The notes: generated by a model from the letters alone, not told the origin. Shown: positions 10,940 to 22,800, counted from the stretch's first letter. The stretch: 64,000 nucleotides of DNA from Laccaria trichodermophora (GCA_018417955.1 JACTVC010000001.1:3224001-3288000); one strand, 5' to 3'. A program made the numbers and translations.

Positions 10940-12298
10940 TTAAGCGAGAAACGCTTCGATTTCCTCATAATCTTTGAGCAAGTCGGCAACAGTCTCGTAC
11001 TCAGCGTTGACGACTTCAAAGAGTTTGAGCTCCAAGTCCATGCGCTGAAGGACAGTAATGACGCGGTTGCGCAAGTCCAGCTCCGTAGTACGATAATAAT
11101 CCAGCGTGGGTTCGCCAGGCATGGGTTTGTCGAGAACGGTTCTGGTGCGCTGCGTGATAAAGTCCTTGATGGAACTATCAAGTGACAAAGAGTGTCCTAT
11201 GCACAGAAAGATAAAAATAAGACGTTAGCTTCGTGTTAGTGCTATAGAAAAGTAGAAAGGACGTACCGCGACGATGCTGAAGGTCGGCAAGGTCAGTGGC
11301 AGAAGAGGGATCAATCCGAGCCCGCTTGTTGCTGGACGACGCAACCTGACCATTCTCGATAGCGGCCGCCTTGAAGTAAATACGATTTTTAGTGTCCATG
11401 CCAGGGACAGCGGCGTACGGAATACGCACAGTCTCTGCGCGTTTGAATGGGAACTAACAACGAATTTATGAGCATTTGCGTATTAAAAATCAAAAAGAAC
11501 GTGTCGCGTGGCTTACCTTGCTTGCAGCACGCTTTTTGCCCTTATCCTTGGTAGCGACCTTCGCTTCGACTTCCCCGTTGAAGAGGTTGTCGATTTTCAT
11601 CTGCGCGAATGACCGAGTAAATGAATTGATAAGACCTATGAAAATTAAGAGATACGCACGGCGTCAGGACCTGAAGCGGCAGTAATGGGACCGTCAGACG
11701 CACCCATTGTGACGTCGACATCGCCAATAATCTCGATCTCGTCGTCGTCCTTGTCGTCGATGACAGCCTTGGATTTCACGGCTTTACGAGGGCGAGGCTG
11801 AGCAAAAGAGCGATTAAAAATAGAAAAACGAGAATAAATAAAAATAACGGACCTTGGGTTTAACGTCAGCAAGGGCTGCAGCGACGTCAGCGGCACCACG
11901 CTTCTGTGCGTTTCCTGCATCTCGGATGATCTGGACCTTCTTACAGAAGTCCCGGCAGACGTTGAAGCCTACAGGAGCGGTAACGGACTTGTCCAAGTCA
12001 TTGAGAGCATTGTACTCTTGGCGAACGATGAAGATAGGCTCCGATAAGTTGTGATCAGTGAAAATGGCAGGATCGCCACTGGTGACAAGAGTCCCCTAAC
12101 AAGAAGCAAGACATACGAATTAAAATGACATTCACGTATATATCATAAAAAGCGTACGCAGAGTCCAGCAATGCTAGAAAGCATGCTGAGCAGAACAACG
12201 GGCTGGAACGTCGGCTTCGAGTTGACATAAGTCTTAAACGCTTCGTTGATATTGTCGCGGATGGCGAGAGTAGAAGCGAGAGGTACAGGAGGTGACAT
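10940..12298 (-). CDS. Antisense gene B in element 1 (six exons)
   Basis: I do not recognise the protein family. The minus strand gives ATG at 12298 and exons 12298-12158, 12095-11853, 11797-11660, 11600-11517, 11453-11267 and 11198-10940. They are separated by five introns of 55-68 bp with GT..AG ends, and every junction keeps phase. The product is about 350 residues. It begins MSPPVPLASTLAIRDNINEA and has an acidic stretch with DDKDDDEIEIIGDVDV. Basic clusters KGKKRAASK and SNKRARIDP could be nuclear localisation signals. The C-terminal helical segment is leucine and acid rich. It lies wholly between pol and the 3' LTR and opposes the element's transcription. Because the genomic RNA is the other strand, its introns are not removed during retrotransposition. 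The role is unknown; regulation of the element or its host is only a guess. Confidence 0.75.
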
Positions 12299-12859
12299 GT
12301 TAGGCTGGGTGAAAGCGTCGTGAATTGGGCTACAATACTCAACGATTTTTCCCGTCTTTTAAATTGTTCCACTGTTCCACTGTTCTACACCCCTGACTAG
12401 AGAATGAAGAATTTGACAACGTGTTCATTCAGGAGTTGAGCATCATTTCAGGAGGTATCGCGTATGATAATCACATGGGCTATTAATAGAATTGCCGTCG
12501 CTTCAGACGCACTCTTCGCGCTTGGCGGAACAACTGAGGACAGTTGATTTTAAAAGTAGGGGGGAGGATAGTGATCTATTATAACATATAATGTACCTTG
12601 TGAAATCAAGAGATAAACGTTTTGCGATTTTATAATTAAAAGAACGAACTTAGAAATTGGTTGAAAAAGTCTCTAAGTCAGCTGAGGCGACTTCAGTCTT
12701 CTTTCACACTAGTAGAAAAACAACAAGATACAAGCTTTTATTAGTCTACCTAATAAAAACTACAAGAAATACAAAGATAATACGATATTAAGAGGTAATG
12801 CGTAAAGAATATCGTATAAAGTCCCAAAAAGATGCATAAGAAATATGAAAGCACCTCGC
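12299..12859. other. Intergenic stretch between antisense genes B and A
   Basis: No coding potential was seen. It must contain the promoter of gene B (minus strand, upstream of 12298) and the 3' end of gene A. It is AT-rich and carries no obvious repeat. Confidence 0.5.
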
Positions 12860-14392
12860 TCACCCATCGTTGGCCGGGGCCTCGCCTTCATTGTCTTGAT
12901 CGTCTTCGTCGTCCTCGTCAGAATCATCGGTAGGAGGACGACCAGGGCAGATCTTCTCGAACAGAACGGCCATCTCTGCCAGATTGTCGAGGGAGTCTTT
13001 GGCAGCCTCGCCATCGGAGGGATTGGCAAGATCGCCAAGGTAGTTCATGAAGAAAGGAAAATAGTGGTCGAGGTCCTCTTGGGTCTGAAAAATGGTCCCC
13101 ACCAAGTTTTCACGGCCTTCGAGAACAGCGAGGTCGAAGAGCGCTCGAGCAGCACGGCGCATGTTGGTATCCCGACGATACATGAGGGAGTCAAGGATCG
13201 CGTGTTGTGCGCGGATGTGCTGTTGATCGAATATAGCGTCTTGGACATGAGAGACAATGACTACAAACAGAAGCGAAGTCAGAAGAAAGCTTTTAAAATA
13301 AAAACTCGAGAACTTACGTTCCGGAGCCAAGCGAACGGGGCGACGTCCCAAGATACCGCGGACTTCCGCACGACGAACAGGTTTCAAGCTGAATTCACAG
13401 CAGGTGAAATGGGCAGTAGTACAAGGCACGCAGGGGTAACCCCAGCCTTGAAACTGGCATTTCTCCTCCTTTCGGTTTTTGCCCATCGAGCATTGAACGC
13501 AAGGCTCGGGGATCTGAACAGAAGAGAACTTGAGTAGAATAAAAAGAAGATACAATAAAGTAACTCACGAATGGTTTGTTGAAAAGATGCTCCAAGTCGG
13601 TGGGGACGTTGAACGCCCCTATGAAACGCTCATGAGGAGGTACTGAATAAACAAAGACTTTCGTTAGCAACTAGAAATGAAAGATGAGGCCTGGCGACGC
13701 GAGAACGCCTTTACGACGTTTCTAAAAAGAAGTAAAGAATAAATCAGAAAAAGAACGAAATATTTAGAATAAGAAAACTTACAAAGATGGGAGAGTCCTC
13801 TCGGTCAGACTCCTCGTCAACGGGCGATGGATGACGACTAGCGACAGGAGTAGATGAAGCTGGGAAAGGGTTTGCCCTGACAGGCGCATCACAGATCGCA
13901 GGGAGAACTTGAAGGAGTTCGTCATTACTCAACGGAGTCATGACGAAGTCCCCAGTAAGACAATCCACCTAGAAATAAAATAAAATAAAAATCAGATGAA
14001 GAAACAAAGACACTCACTGGGAGATAATAATCCTCGTCGCCTTCGGGCGCCTCGAGCATCCACTCATCCCAAGCGGAGTTGGCGTGGTCGGTACTCAAAA
14101 CGGCCCATGCGTTGTAAAGAGATTTACGCACGCGAAGGTCGCATTGAGTTTCTTGCACGCCATCGTCAAGAGAACGGCAGTATCTCAACTAAGAAAACAA
14201 ATGTTGAGTTAAAAGCAGAAAAAGAAAAGATAAAAGACGACTTACCATGAGCGGATGGACAATAGCCAATAGATTGGCGATGTCTTCACCATCGCAATCC
14301 GCAAGTGCCTCCTCGTCGAACAGAGAGCGAGCGGAGTGGTATGCAGCGCGAGTGTAGACAGAGCCGTCGAAGAGCACTTGCCAACTAGCCAT
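12860..14392 (-). CDS. Antisense gene A in element 1 (cysteine-rich, about seven exons)
   Basis: ATG is at 14392, starting MASWQVLFDGSVYTR. Exons are 14392-14246, 14188-14018, 13968-13783, 13642-13569, 13513-13318 and 13260-12860, plus a short exon beginning at 13721 whose 3' border I cannot settle (GTAAAG or a GC donor; both keep phase). Introns have fungal GTAAGT or GTGAGT donors. A cysteine cluster follows (PEPCVQCSMGKNRKEEKC, then YPCVPCTTAHFTCC; spacing roughly CX2CX10CX8CX2CX6C), which could bind zinc. The C-terminal domain is helical and the tail is acidic (DDSDEDDEDDQ). The length is about 400 residues. It is transcribed in the same direction as gene B and antisense to the element. 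I do not recognise a named family; a DNA- or RNA-binding regulator is a guess from the cysteines and acidic tail. Confidence 0.72.
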
Positions 14393-14841
14393 GGCAAAGC
14401 GAGCAGAAAGCAGTGGGGAATGTGAAAAGAAGAAAAGGAACTTTGAGAAAGAAAGACGACCAAAAGGGGACTCTCCTTTGTAGCACGAGAAAAACAGAAA
14501 GGTCCCTGAGTTCCAGAGGAGCTCCGTGTCCGATTTGTTGCGGTTCCTGCGAATCATTGAGAATCCCAAAGTTTTAAAAAGTCTATTGGGCGCTTGTGTC
14601 TAAAAATAGAATTTTCGGAGGCTTTTGGCTTGACGTGCGTGAGATGCATACTATAACGAGTAAAACGTCGGTGTGGCGGACATTGACAACTTCAGAAATT
14701 GTCAGTCGTATGTCAGTCGATCCTGGAAAATCTTGGCGATCCGTCGCTACCATATGAAAACGTGTGAACCACAAGACAAAGTCCAGAGAAAGACGTCCTC
14801 AGAAGGGAATCTTGCAATGACCGAGGACGGTCAGTATTATA
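14393..14841. other. Region between antisense gene A and the 3' LTR
   Basis: No supported ORF. It should hold the minus-strand promoter for gene A, or the antisense promoter may lie in the 3' LTR itself. I saw no clear TATA box. Confidence 0.4.
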
Positions 14842-14862
14842 GTGGGGGGGAGATGATATGGA
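14842..14862 (+). other. Polypurine tract region of element 1
   Basis: The purine-rich stretch containing GTGGGGGGGAGATGA lies directly before the 3' LTR, where plus-strand priming occurs. Confidence 0.55.
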
Positions 14863-16526
14863 TGAAACCATTTCACCCGTATAAAATTCGATTTTAACGA
14901 TTTTACCGATAAAGGTCATCTCTAATAAATACACTACGTACAATTGCAATGATACAAAGAGTCAATGCGCATACCCGGCGCAGTTGACTAAAAATGCAAA
15001 TGCGTGGAATCTGAAAATAGAACGAAGGCCTTGGAACTGGCAGCAGTACGCGTCGTGACATTATACTTGGATCCTATCTAAGATTCACCTACCATGAAAT
15101 AGAGCACGAAGAGGTTCTAGAGTAAACACCCAACGCAGGGAGAAGAATTGCATTACTACTAAAGGGTTTAGAAACACATAATGGATTTATTGTGGAAAAC
15201 TCGTGTTTATACAAGAAATACAGAAAAGACGACTTAGACGCCTAAACGGCATGTCTGAAATATTGAGAAGACTAAAATACGCCTAAACCGTAAACATACG
15301 AAGACTTAGCGTGGCTCACGGCCATTCAGAAAGTCATGTACGGCAGTTCCCGCGTACGCATCAAAGACTGATGCGTCTGAATGTCACAAGTACAAACATA
15401 AGAAAAGACACATTCTATTATATGAAATATAATAAGAACCCCCTGACATAAGAAAGACATTTGAAAACACCTTCGGAGTGTCTCCCGACCTCCGTAATGA
15501 AAAGACGAGCCAAGACAAGGCATTTTAATTAAAAAACTCGGAAACGACGGAAGACCGAAGACTATTGGTAAACGCGTACGCGTGCGCATCAACGCATCAG
15601 GAAACGTTAATCATTTTGTGATGTCATCTGTCAAACCGGTAAACCGGGCCATAGAAAGAAACACGCGAGATCATGCCAAGCTAAGAATAGCTACGTCGGC
15701 TAACTCCGCGTACGCATCAAACACTGATGCGTTTGAAAATGAAAGACGCGACACTACAAAAATCTGTAGTGTTCACAGAGATAGACTACGAAATATACCA
15801 CACGTTCATTAAAATTCATATTTGTAATTCGGACCGAAGTATCCCGCAATTAAAACACATGTAAAACATAGATAGGAGTTCCTGGAGTATATAAGGAGCG
15901 CGCTAGCAGGTCAAAAGGCAAGGAATCGCCCCCCGTTGACCAGCTAGTTGCACTCCAAGTAGAGACTTAGGAGGTGGACAGTTGTAATCAATTAAAAGGA
16001 GATTTCTTCGTGGTCAGATAAGTACAGTGTGAACGAAGCCAGCGTGCTTGGGAGTCAACTTACTTGGAGACTTGGAATAAGAGGTTTTAAGGACACAGTA
16101 TCATTTTAGACGAGACAGCGTACTCGTACACTTGGTTTTGGAGCGTAGTGACATAATAAAAACTCACGGGAGTCATAAAAGTCAATTAAAGTCGTGTTTT
16201 GTGTTAATAAAAGAAACTGTGATCAAAGAACTTTGCATTTAAGAAACCAAGTTCCCAGAAAGATATACTTTGTTCTATTGAACTATTCTAAACCACACCT
16301 TATAATAAAAACCCAATTTTGAACGAAAACTCTTGAGACTTAAACCTAAGAAAACAAAAGTGGTATTTCTTAATACCAAAGGCCCTCGAACTCTTGCACC
16401 GAGATTGTGATAGTGTGTGTGTGTGTGTGTGAGTGAGTGTTAGGTGTTTAGGGTTTTCCCCCGACGCGCTTGATCCTTGTTTGCGTGTTTCGCACTTTCA
16501 CGTTCATCCCCGTGCAAAGCGTATCA
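14863..16526 (+). repeat. Element 1 3' LTR
   Basis: This is the direct copy of 1946-3609, with about three substitutions. It is followed at once by the target duplication ACGGA. Its TATA box lies at 15888. Confidence 0.95.
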
Positions 16527-16531
16527 ACGGA

Positions 16532-16988
16532 CATGGAACATATGCGGCATTTTGAGTCTCGGCAAGTTGTCAGGGGCAACAAAAGTCACACCTATTATAG
16601 AGGACAGGATGGCGGCAGGGGGTGGAAGAGAGATGCCGTCTATCATATGTTTGATTTCGTTCGTATCTAGTCGATACGTCGAAACATTTCCCCTCATACC
16701 ACTATGCATATCTGTTCCCCAAGAGCGAGACCTGCTGTCTTTCGGAAAGAGTTTGACGATGTATGCGCAGGGATAGTACTTTGCAATGAGCAGCCGTTCT
16801 GGAAGAGTCAAAATCTTGAGTACCCAAGGTACATCTCCAATCCACATGTTATTGGCAAGGGATAAGAGAGGTGTTTTGTTTAGACGCAATGCTCTGAGGC
16901 CAGCCCAGGCTGTAGTTTTAGACCAAATTGACCTGGGATATTCCACTTTCATGGTTTCCATAGGGTGTGCATTTGGCCACTGGCCCAA
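16532..16988 (-). pseudogene. Helitron protein, N-terminal DUF6570-like part
   Basis: This minus-strand frame has the block LSLANNMWIGDVPW, followed by LTLPERLLIAKYYP, AYIVKLFPK and RGNVSTYRL. Those are the characteristic segments preceding the Helitron Rep domain in mushroom genomes. The frame ends at the element 1 insertion point and resumes at 1945 on the other side, so the two pieces are one ancestral gene. Joining the sides at the ACGGA target duplication still leaves a frame change, which means the gene carried a lesion or an intron there before or after insertion. I could not place the Helitron termini (5' TC, 3' CTRR hairpin). Confidence 0.75.
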
Positions 16989-17019
16989 AATGCCATGGGC
17001 TGTGGAATGTTGGGATATT

Positions 17020-17700
17020 TGAAAAAAAGCCTTTCAAAAATAAAAACCATTGCACCTATAATAAAATATACCCTTAGAATAGGTTTTCTGCTTATAATAT
17101 TGTTCTACAGCATCTATTTTTAGCCTGATATGTTTGTGATTTATGACAAATCTAAATATAGCTCACATGTGTTTTATGATTAAAAATTCTCAGAAATGGT
17201 ATATCCTGGATCACTGATATGTTTTCTGTATGCTTTGTCTACCTAAAGAGCATCCAGATATGGTTTTTCCTGAGATCCAGAATGTTTGTAGTATATTACA
17301 AATCTAAATATAGCTCAGATATGTTTTATGGTTTAAAAATCTCACATTCTGCATCAGCATTGATGACTGGTATGTTTTCCTGTATTCTGTGGATGTTTTT
17401 TCTTGGGATCCAGAATGTTAGACAGATCTAAATATAGCTCAGATATGTTTTATGACTGAAAATTCTTAGAAATAGTACATCCTGGATCAGCATGTTGACT
17501 GCTATATTTTCCTGTATTCTGTGTATGTTTTTCTTGCCAAAAGAGCATCCACATATGTTTTTCCAGGTCATAATCCTTCCAAAAAAGCTGCATTTCACCA
17601 AAATATTCCAATTGCAATGATTCTCATTTTTCTCCATCAAAACTTGTGTTACAGCTACTCAAAGCTACCAAGTAATGTAGAAATATATTTCCGATTTTTT
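17020..17700. repeat. AT-rich imperfect tandem repeats
   Basis: A unit of about 120-150 bp containing AAATATAGCTCA...TGTTTTATG...GGATCCAGAATGTT recurs about three times (AAATATAGCTC near 17154, 17306 and 17429). No coding signal. The origin is unknown; it is possibly a decayed MITE. Confidence 0.6.
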
Positions 17701-17841
17701 CAAAAAAATTCCGCCTTGATCAGAGGTGTGGAGATGATGGATGCGCAAGTCATGTTCCGGATGACCTTTTGTTCATTGATCCTTCGAGGTAACAAACAAC
17801 CATCAACAAAGGTAACGATGCAGGACATCATGCAGACTGCA

Positions 17842-18260
17842 TGATCGAACTCGACAGCGTCAAGAACGAGGTGGAAGAGCGCGGTAGCAAACGGGGGTGA
17901 TGGATGCGAGGGATGGCTGCTTTTGGTTGCAGTAGCCGATCCCAGGTCAGTATATCGCCATCGCCTCCCTACTCCTCGCTCTGACAAATGAACAGATGTT
18001 GTCGTTTGTTCATTGACGACAATGGACCACAACCACGAGGGACAATCATGCGACCACGACGGACGAGCACAAAGCAACGACACGTACCACCACGATGCGA
18101 GGGCCAGCGCCACGGATGACCCAGGACAATGACGACGCCACTACGTCCCAGGCCGATATGCAGTGAGCGTATAGCCGAGTTAATGCAGGATTGGACTCGA
18201 TTGCATTAAGAACGAGGGGGAAGTGCATGGCAGCAAGCAGGGGTGACGGATGCCTCTCCC
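17842..18260. repeat. Diverged direct duplication
   Basis: A segment at about 17842-17905 (GACAGCGTCAAGAACGAGG) recurs at about 18190-18252 as GATTGCATTAAGAACGAGG. Many differences are C/T or G/A. No gene seen. Confidence 0.5.
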
Positions 18261-18519
18261 TCCTCGGATACTTCCTGGTTCGCTCTTACAGGGAGGGCAT
18301 CAAATGCTGGAGGAAGGCAGATGCACGGATGACGCTGCATCGCGACAGAGTATATTTCTTCTTTGTGAGGTTGTTTAGAGCTGATTTATGTATGTTTGTC
18401 AAATGTATATTATCAGATTTTTTTATTACATCGTTTTTACATGTTTTTGCTTTCCTGTAGGTATGTTGTAGAGTAGCTAGCCTTTTTTCAAGTTTTTTTC
18501 ATTGTTGTTTACACCTGTG

Positions 18520-18925
18520 TACCAATGGCGTCTATGGCCCCAATGTCATCCAAAAAGGGTTTGTCGCATCCAGCTATTTCGGTCTGATCTGACAGGAGGA
18601 AACTATCTGAAGTGGTCTGAACAATATCAAGCATATATTTGGTGAAGTTCCAGAGGTGGTTTCTAGGAGGAACAAAGCTGTAGGACATAAATATCTCCTC
18701 AGAACTAAAACTAAGCATTGTTGACAATTGTGTACCAAAGGCATCAAAAGGCCCAAGGTCATCCGAAATGGATTTGTCGCATCCAGCCTATTTCGGTCAG
18801 ATTTGACAGAGGGAAACTATTGAGGAGTGTCAAAACATCATCAAATATATATATGGTAAAGTTTCAGATGTTCTTTCTAGGAGAAACAAAGCTGTAGGAC
18901 ATAAATGTCTCCACAGAATTAAATA
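18520..18925. repeat. Tandem duplication of about 200 bp
   Basis: Two adjacent diverged copies contain GGTTTGTCGCATCCAGC or GGATTTGTCGCATCCAGC, then TTTCGGTC, then GGAGAAACAAAGCTGTAGGA or a close variant. The copies start near 18523 and 18730. No coding function is apparent. Confidence 0.7.
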
Positions 18926-19564
18926 ATGAATACATACCAATATAACATCAACAATACCTCTTCCCACCCATGCACCCTACAGCAAGCTGTGCATTAATCC
19001 ACATCCTGACCAAGTGGGCAAATGCACTCCCTATGGAAATGAGCAAAGTGCATTGTTCCAGTATATAAGGCATAGGACTACAGCCAAGGGTGATCCTATT
19101 GTTATTCCGAAACGTAGATGATAGCTGGAGACGGATGTGTTAACGGCGAAAGTCGTAGAAGGCTAGCAACTCACATTTTTCGGCAAAGTGAATGGATGTG
19201 GAAGAGAAAAAAACCAAGGTAAGTTTTTTTGGAAATTTTATTTCTCCTCCTTCTCCCGGAGCGGGACAGGTCTTGGCCGATATCAAATATAGACAAACAA
19301 TAGCAATACTGTTCATTGACAATCCGACGGTCAGCTACATAGAAAGAGTGTCACGCGATGATAACTCACCAGCGTCGCATTGGTTTGAGCATCTGGAAAA
19401 GAAGTGTTCACGACTATTCAGCCTCACAGCACTGAAAGCGAACTGAAACTAACTGACGAGAATCACTCAGAACCTTGTTCTGTAATGTACAAGCGATAAT
19501 AGCGACTTTAGCAAGGATTGGAAGTCCCACTGACGAGCAACTTGTAAGGTGTATAGTCAGACAT
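18926..19564. other. Unassigned flank of element 2
   Basis: It holds an 84-codon plus-strand frame (19192-19446, starting MDVEEKKTKV) without recognisable similarity. A TATATAAGG at about 19060 is the only promoter-like site. I cannot support a gene. Confidence 0.3.
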
Positions 19565-19932
19565 TGTAACGGCGTGGTAGTATATACTTCTTGCCTGACC
19601 TAGAACCATCGTATTTACATATATTTGTTTCAACTCTGTATAGTGTTGCGTTCTCAACAAATATACTCACTTTGCAACCACATCATATATTACATGTGGA
19701 CGGAGTCACCCCTTTTCTGTACGGCTAGGCAGCCTTATGCCTCCCCTCCGGGATACAAGAGTCCTGTGCCAGGTGACCGCGCCCCAGTTCCTGGGTCACA
19801 GGATATTCTCAACGTGGTATCGCCTTGCGGCACCACGTTACAAACACTCTCCCGCGTACCCCGAATATTCTCCGCCGCCATCTCGCACTCACGCCTTCGT
19901 CGAGAAGTCCCGATCAGCCCTTCGGTTTCACA
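19565..19932 (+). repeat. Element 2 5' LTR
   Basis: It starts TGTAACGGCG and ends GGTTTCACA. It contains a nested inverted repeat (TCCTGTG...CACAGGA around 19760-19803) and TATATAC near 19581. The first ATG of the giant frame (19694) already lies inside the LTR. Confidence 0.95.
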
Positions 19933-20653
19933 ATGGTGGGGGCACCGCGGACTTCATCAAGATGAAGTCCTGGAGTGCAATAACTTGGAGAAACTACATA
20001 AGGCGAGTCTGATTGACAGATCCTGTCAACTCATGACAGTTTCCAGATTTCCCGACTCCCAAGTAAACTTAAACCCTAACACAGGTGAGAAAACCGTTGA
20101 CCACGCCTCGCACGATGCTCCCACACCCTCGTTAGCACGAATACCCGCTGCTTTCGAGGGCAATGGTTCCATATCTCCTGTGCCCACGTTAGCGCGAATA
20201 CCCGCTGCTTCCAAGGGTAACAACTTGGCTACGTTGAACAACGGCTTCACACCATCGACAACCCTGACAACATCGAAACGACCTCTCCCAACTGACACAA
20301 GCTATGCCCGTGGCAGTTGCGCGAAGAACTGCCATCGTCAGGGCCTTGAAAGCCGGAACTCCCACTCGCAGTCAAGCTCTCAACCGCACGAAAACGAGCT
20401 GACCGTCGACCTAGCCAGTCAATTCCCCCCAGAAACCTTGTCAGCACGAAATCTCGCAGCCTTCAAGGGCGACAGCGCCCCTCAACTGATCGACAGCTCA
20501 TCGCTTTCGATTACCCTGTGCGAAAATGGGAAGACGGACCAGCAAACTGCCCAAGTCGTTCCTGTACCCTCGATAGCGCGAATAACCGCTGCCTCCGAGG
20601 GTAATGACTCAGATACGACAAACGACGACTCTACGCCTTTCCGTCCCCCATGA
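19694..20653 (+). pseudogene. Element 2 giant frame, N-terminal segment
   Basis: From ATG 19694 in the LTR the frame runs through the PBS (translated as QWWGHRGLHQ) into a repeat protein. Units resemble LARIPAASKGN, each about 27-30 codons apart in places and separated by longer linkers. I know no such protein. The stop at 20651-20653 is created by the foldback insertion; the frame continues at 25387. It occupies the place of gag but has no zinc knuckle. Confidence 0.6.
19934..19951 (+). other. Primer binding site shared by elements 2-4
   Basis: TGGTGGGGGCACCGCGGA starts one base after the LTR. The same site follows the LTRs of element 3 (42342) and, with one change, element 4 (58328). It begins with the TGG expected for a tRNA CCA end. 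The tRNA was not identified. Confidence 0.7.
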
Positions 20654-20859
20654 CTGGTGGCTACCACTTTTATGATAAAACTAAGGCAATTGCCTGCAGA
20701 GCTGTGTGTATAAGTCCACAAGTTTTATGAAAGGCATTTCATAGATGTGTCCTGTGTTTTCTTTCTCATAAAACCTATGTTCTTTTCATAAGATATAGGC
20801 AAGGCCACAGAGTGCTTTTCATAATTAAACCTGTGTGCTTTCAATAGGTATTTCATTCA

Positions 20860-21720
20860 CTGGGTTAGGTGTATTCATTGCCTTTTTCATAATTAATGGT
20901 GTGCACTTTCATTGAATATTTCATTAGGAATTTTGGGCGCTTTCATTGCTTTTTTCATAATTAATCCTGTGTGATTTCAATAAATATTTCATTCACTATG
21001 TTAGGTGTATTCATTGCCTCTATCATATCTAATGGTGTGCACTTTCATTGAATATTTCATTAGGAATATTGGATGCTTTCATTGTACTTTTCATAATTAA
21101 TGTTGTGCAATTTCAATAAATATCTCATTCCCTAGGTCAGGTGTATTCATTGCCTCTCTCATATTTAATAGTGTGCGCTTTCATTGAATATTTCATTAGG
21201 AATATTGGATGCTTTCATTGTACTTTTCATAATTAATGCTGTGCAATTTCAATAAATATCTCATTCCCTAGGTCAGGTGTATTCATTGCCTCTTTCATAT
21301 TTAATAGTGTGCGCTTTCATTGAATATTTCATTAGGAATATTGGATGCTTTCATTGTACTTTTCATAATTAATGTTGTGCAATTTCAATAAATATCTCAT
21401 TCCCTAGGTCAGGTGTATTCATTGCCTCTCTCATATTTAATAGTGTGCGCTTTCATTGAATATTTCATTAGGAATATTGGATGCTTTCATTGTACTTTTC
21501 ATAATTAATGTTGTGCAATTTCAATAAATATCTCATTCCCTAGGTCAGGTGTATTCATTGCCTCTTTCATAATTAATGCTGTGCGCTTTCATTGAATATT
21601 TCATTATCAATTCTGGGTGCTTTCATTGTGCATTTCAATAAATATTTCATTAGCTAGGTTATATGTATTCATTGCTTCTTTCATAATTAATGATGTGCAC
21701 TTTCATTGAATATTCCACAG
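20860..21720. repeat. 136-bp tandem array, left foldback arm
   Basis: Six to seven units with period 136 (GTGTATTCATTGCCTC at 21141, 21277 and 21413) are built around TTTCATT heptamers. The inverted copy lies at about 24440-25200 in the right arm. Confidence 0.9.
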
Positions 21721-22164
21721 CTTTCATTGGGATTTTTCATTGAGTATCTCAATATTTCATTCCAATTTCATATCTGCCCCCAGGGATATCATTACGATTT
21801 TTCATTATATTCCATGATAGCAATGAAATAGCTATTATGGTCCATCCAATGGGTCATTGGGAGGGTGGTCACATGACAAATTTCCAAAAATGGTAAAAAA
21901 ACAAAAGTTGTAGCTCTTTACCATAGCTTCCAGAATCAGTTGGAATTATGTCCTAAAGTGCTTCCATTGTGGAGATATAAGGTAAAAGGTTTTCAAAAGC
22001 GCCGCGTTTTTTTTTGTTTTTTGCATTTTTCTTCATGAAAAGAACACTAAACAACATGATTTCAACAGATTTAGAAAGCTAAGAGAAGGGGCTACAACTA
22101 TTGTATCGTGGGAAATTTCTCCCAAAAAGGAAGGTACATGCCCTAAAAGGGTAATTGACACTGA

Positions 22165-22800
22165 CAGACTACAAAAGTAAGTTATAGCCTACAAAGTTTC
22201 CTAATAGACTACAAAAAAGACTACAAAAGTCGGACATAGACTACAAAAGTTGGACATAGACCACAAAGGTCAGACAAAGACTACAAAAATTAGTAGCGTC
22301 TGCTTTTCTCATTACAAAAGTAATAGTGTCCGCTTTTTGAGACTACAAAAATTAGTAGTGTCTGTTTTTTCAGACTACAATGGTTTGTAGTGTCCGCTTT
22401 TTGAGACTACAAAAGTTAGTAGTGTCTGCTTTTTCAGACTACAATGGTTTGTAGTGTCCGCTTTTTTCATTATAAAAGTTAATAGTGTCCACTTTTTGAG
22501 ACTACAATGGTTTGTGGTGTCTGCTTTTTTCACTACAAAAGTTAATAGTGTCCGCTTTTTGAGACTACAAAAGTTAGTAGTGTCCACTTTTTGAGACTAC
22601 AATGGTTTGTAGTGTCCGCTTTTTTCATTATAAAAGTTAATAGTGTCCGCTTTTTCAGACTACAATGGTTTGTAGTGTCCGCTTTTTTCATTACAAAAGT
22701 TAATTATATCTGCCTTTTCAGACTACAATGGTTTGTAGTGTGTCTGCTTTTTTCATTACAAAAGTTAATTGTGTCCACTTTTCTGACATATAGTATGTAG
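22165..22800. repeat. TTTGTAGTGTCCGC array, left foldback arm
   Basis: Short units alternate GACTACAA and TTTGTAGTGTCCGCTTTTT, so ACTACAA and TTGTAGT can pair locally. The mirrored array is at about 23390-24010. Such subterminal repeats are typical transposase-binding sites. Confidence 0.8.

Larger units (their letters stand above)
1946..16526 (+). mobile_element. Element 1: full-length Ty3/Gypsy retrotransposon with antisense genes
   Basis: Two 1,664-bp direct LTRs (1946-3609 and 14863-16526) flank gag, protease and pol. The 5-bp direct repeat ACGGA at 1941-1945 and 16527-16531 is the target site duplication. The LTRs differ at about three positions by eye (one CpG transition, one other C/T, one A/T), so insertion is recent. 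Order in pol is RT, RNase H, integrase, which defines Ty3/Gypsy. No chromodomain was seen. At 14.6 kb it is large for the group, because about 3.5 kb between pol and the 3' LTR carries two spliced genes on the opposite strand. Confidence 0.95.

Noticed and set aside
17700..18113. 137-codon minus-strand ORF
   Set aside because: Lies in diverged duplicated DNA, with no recognisable motif or intron structure.
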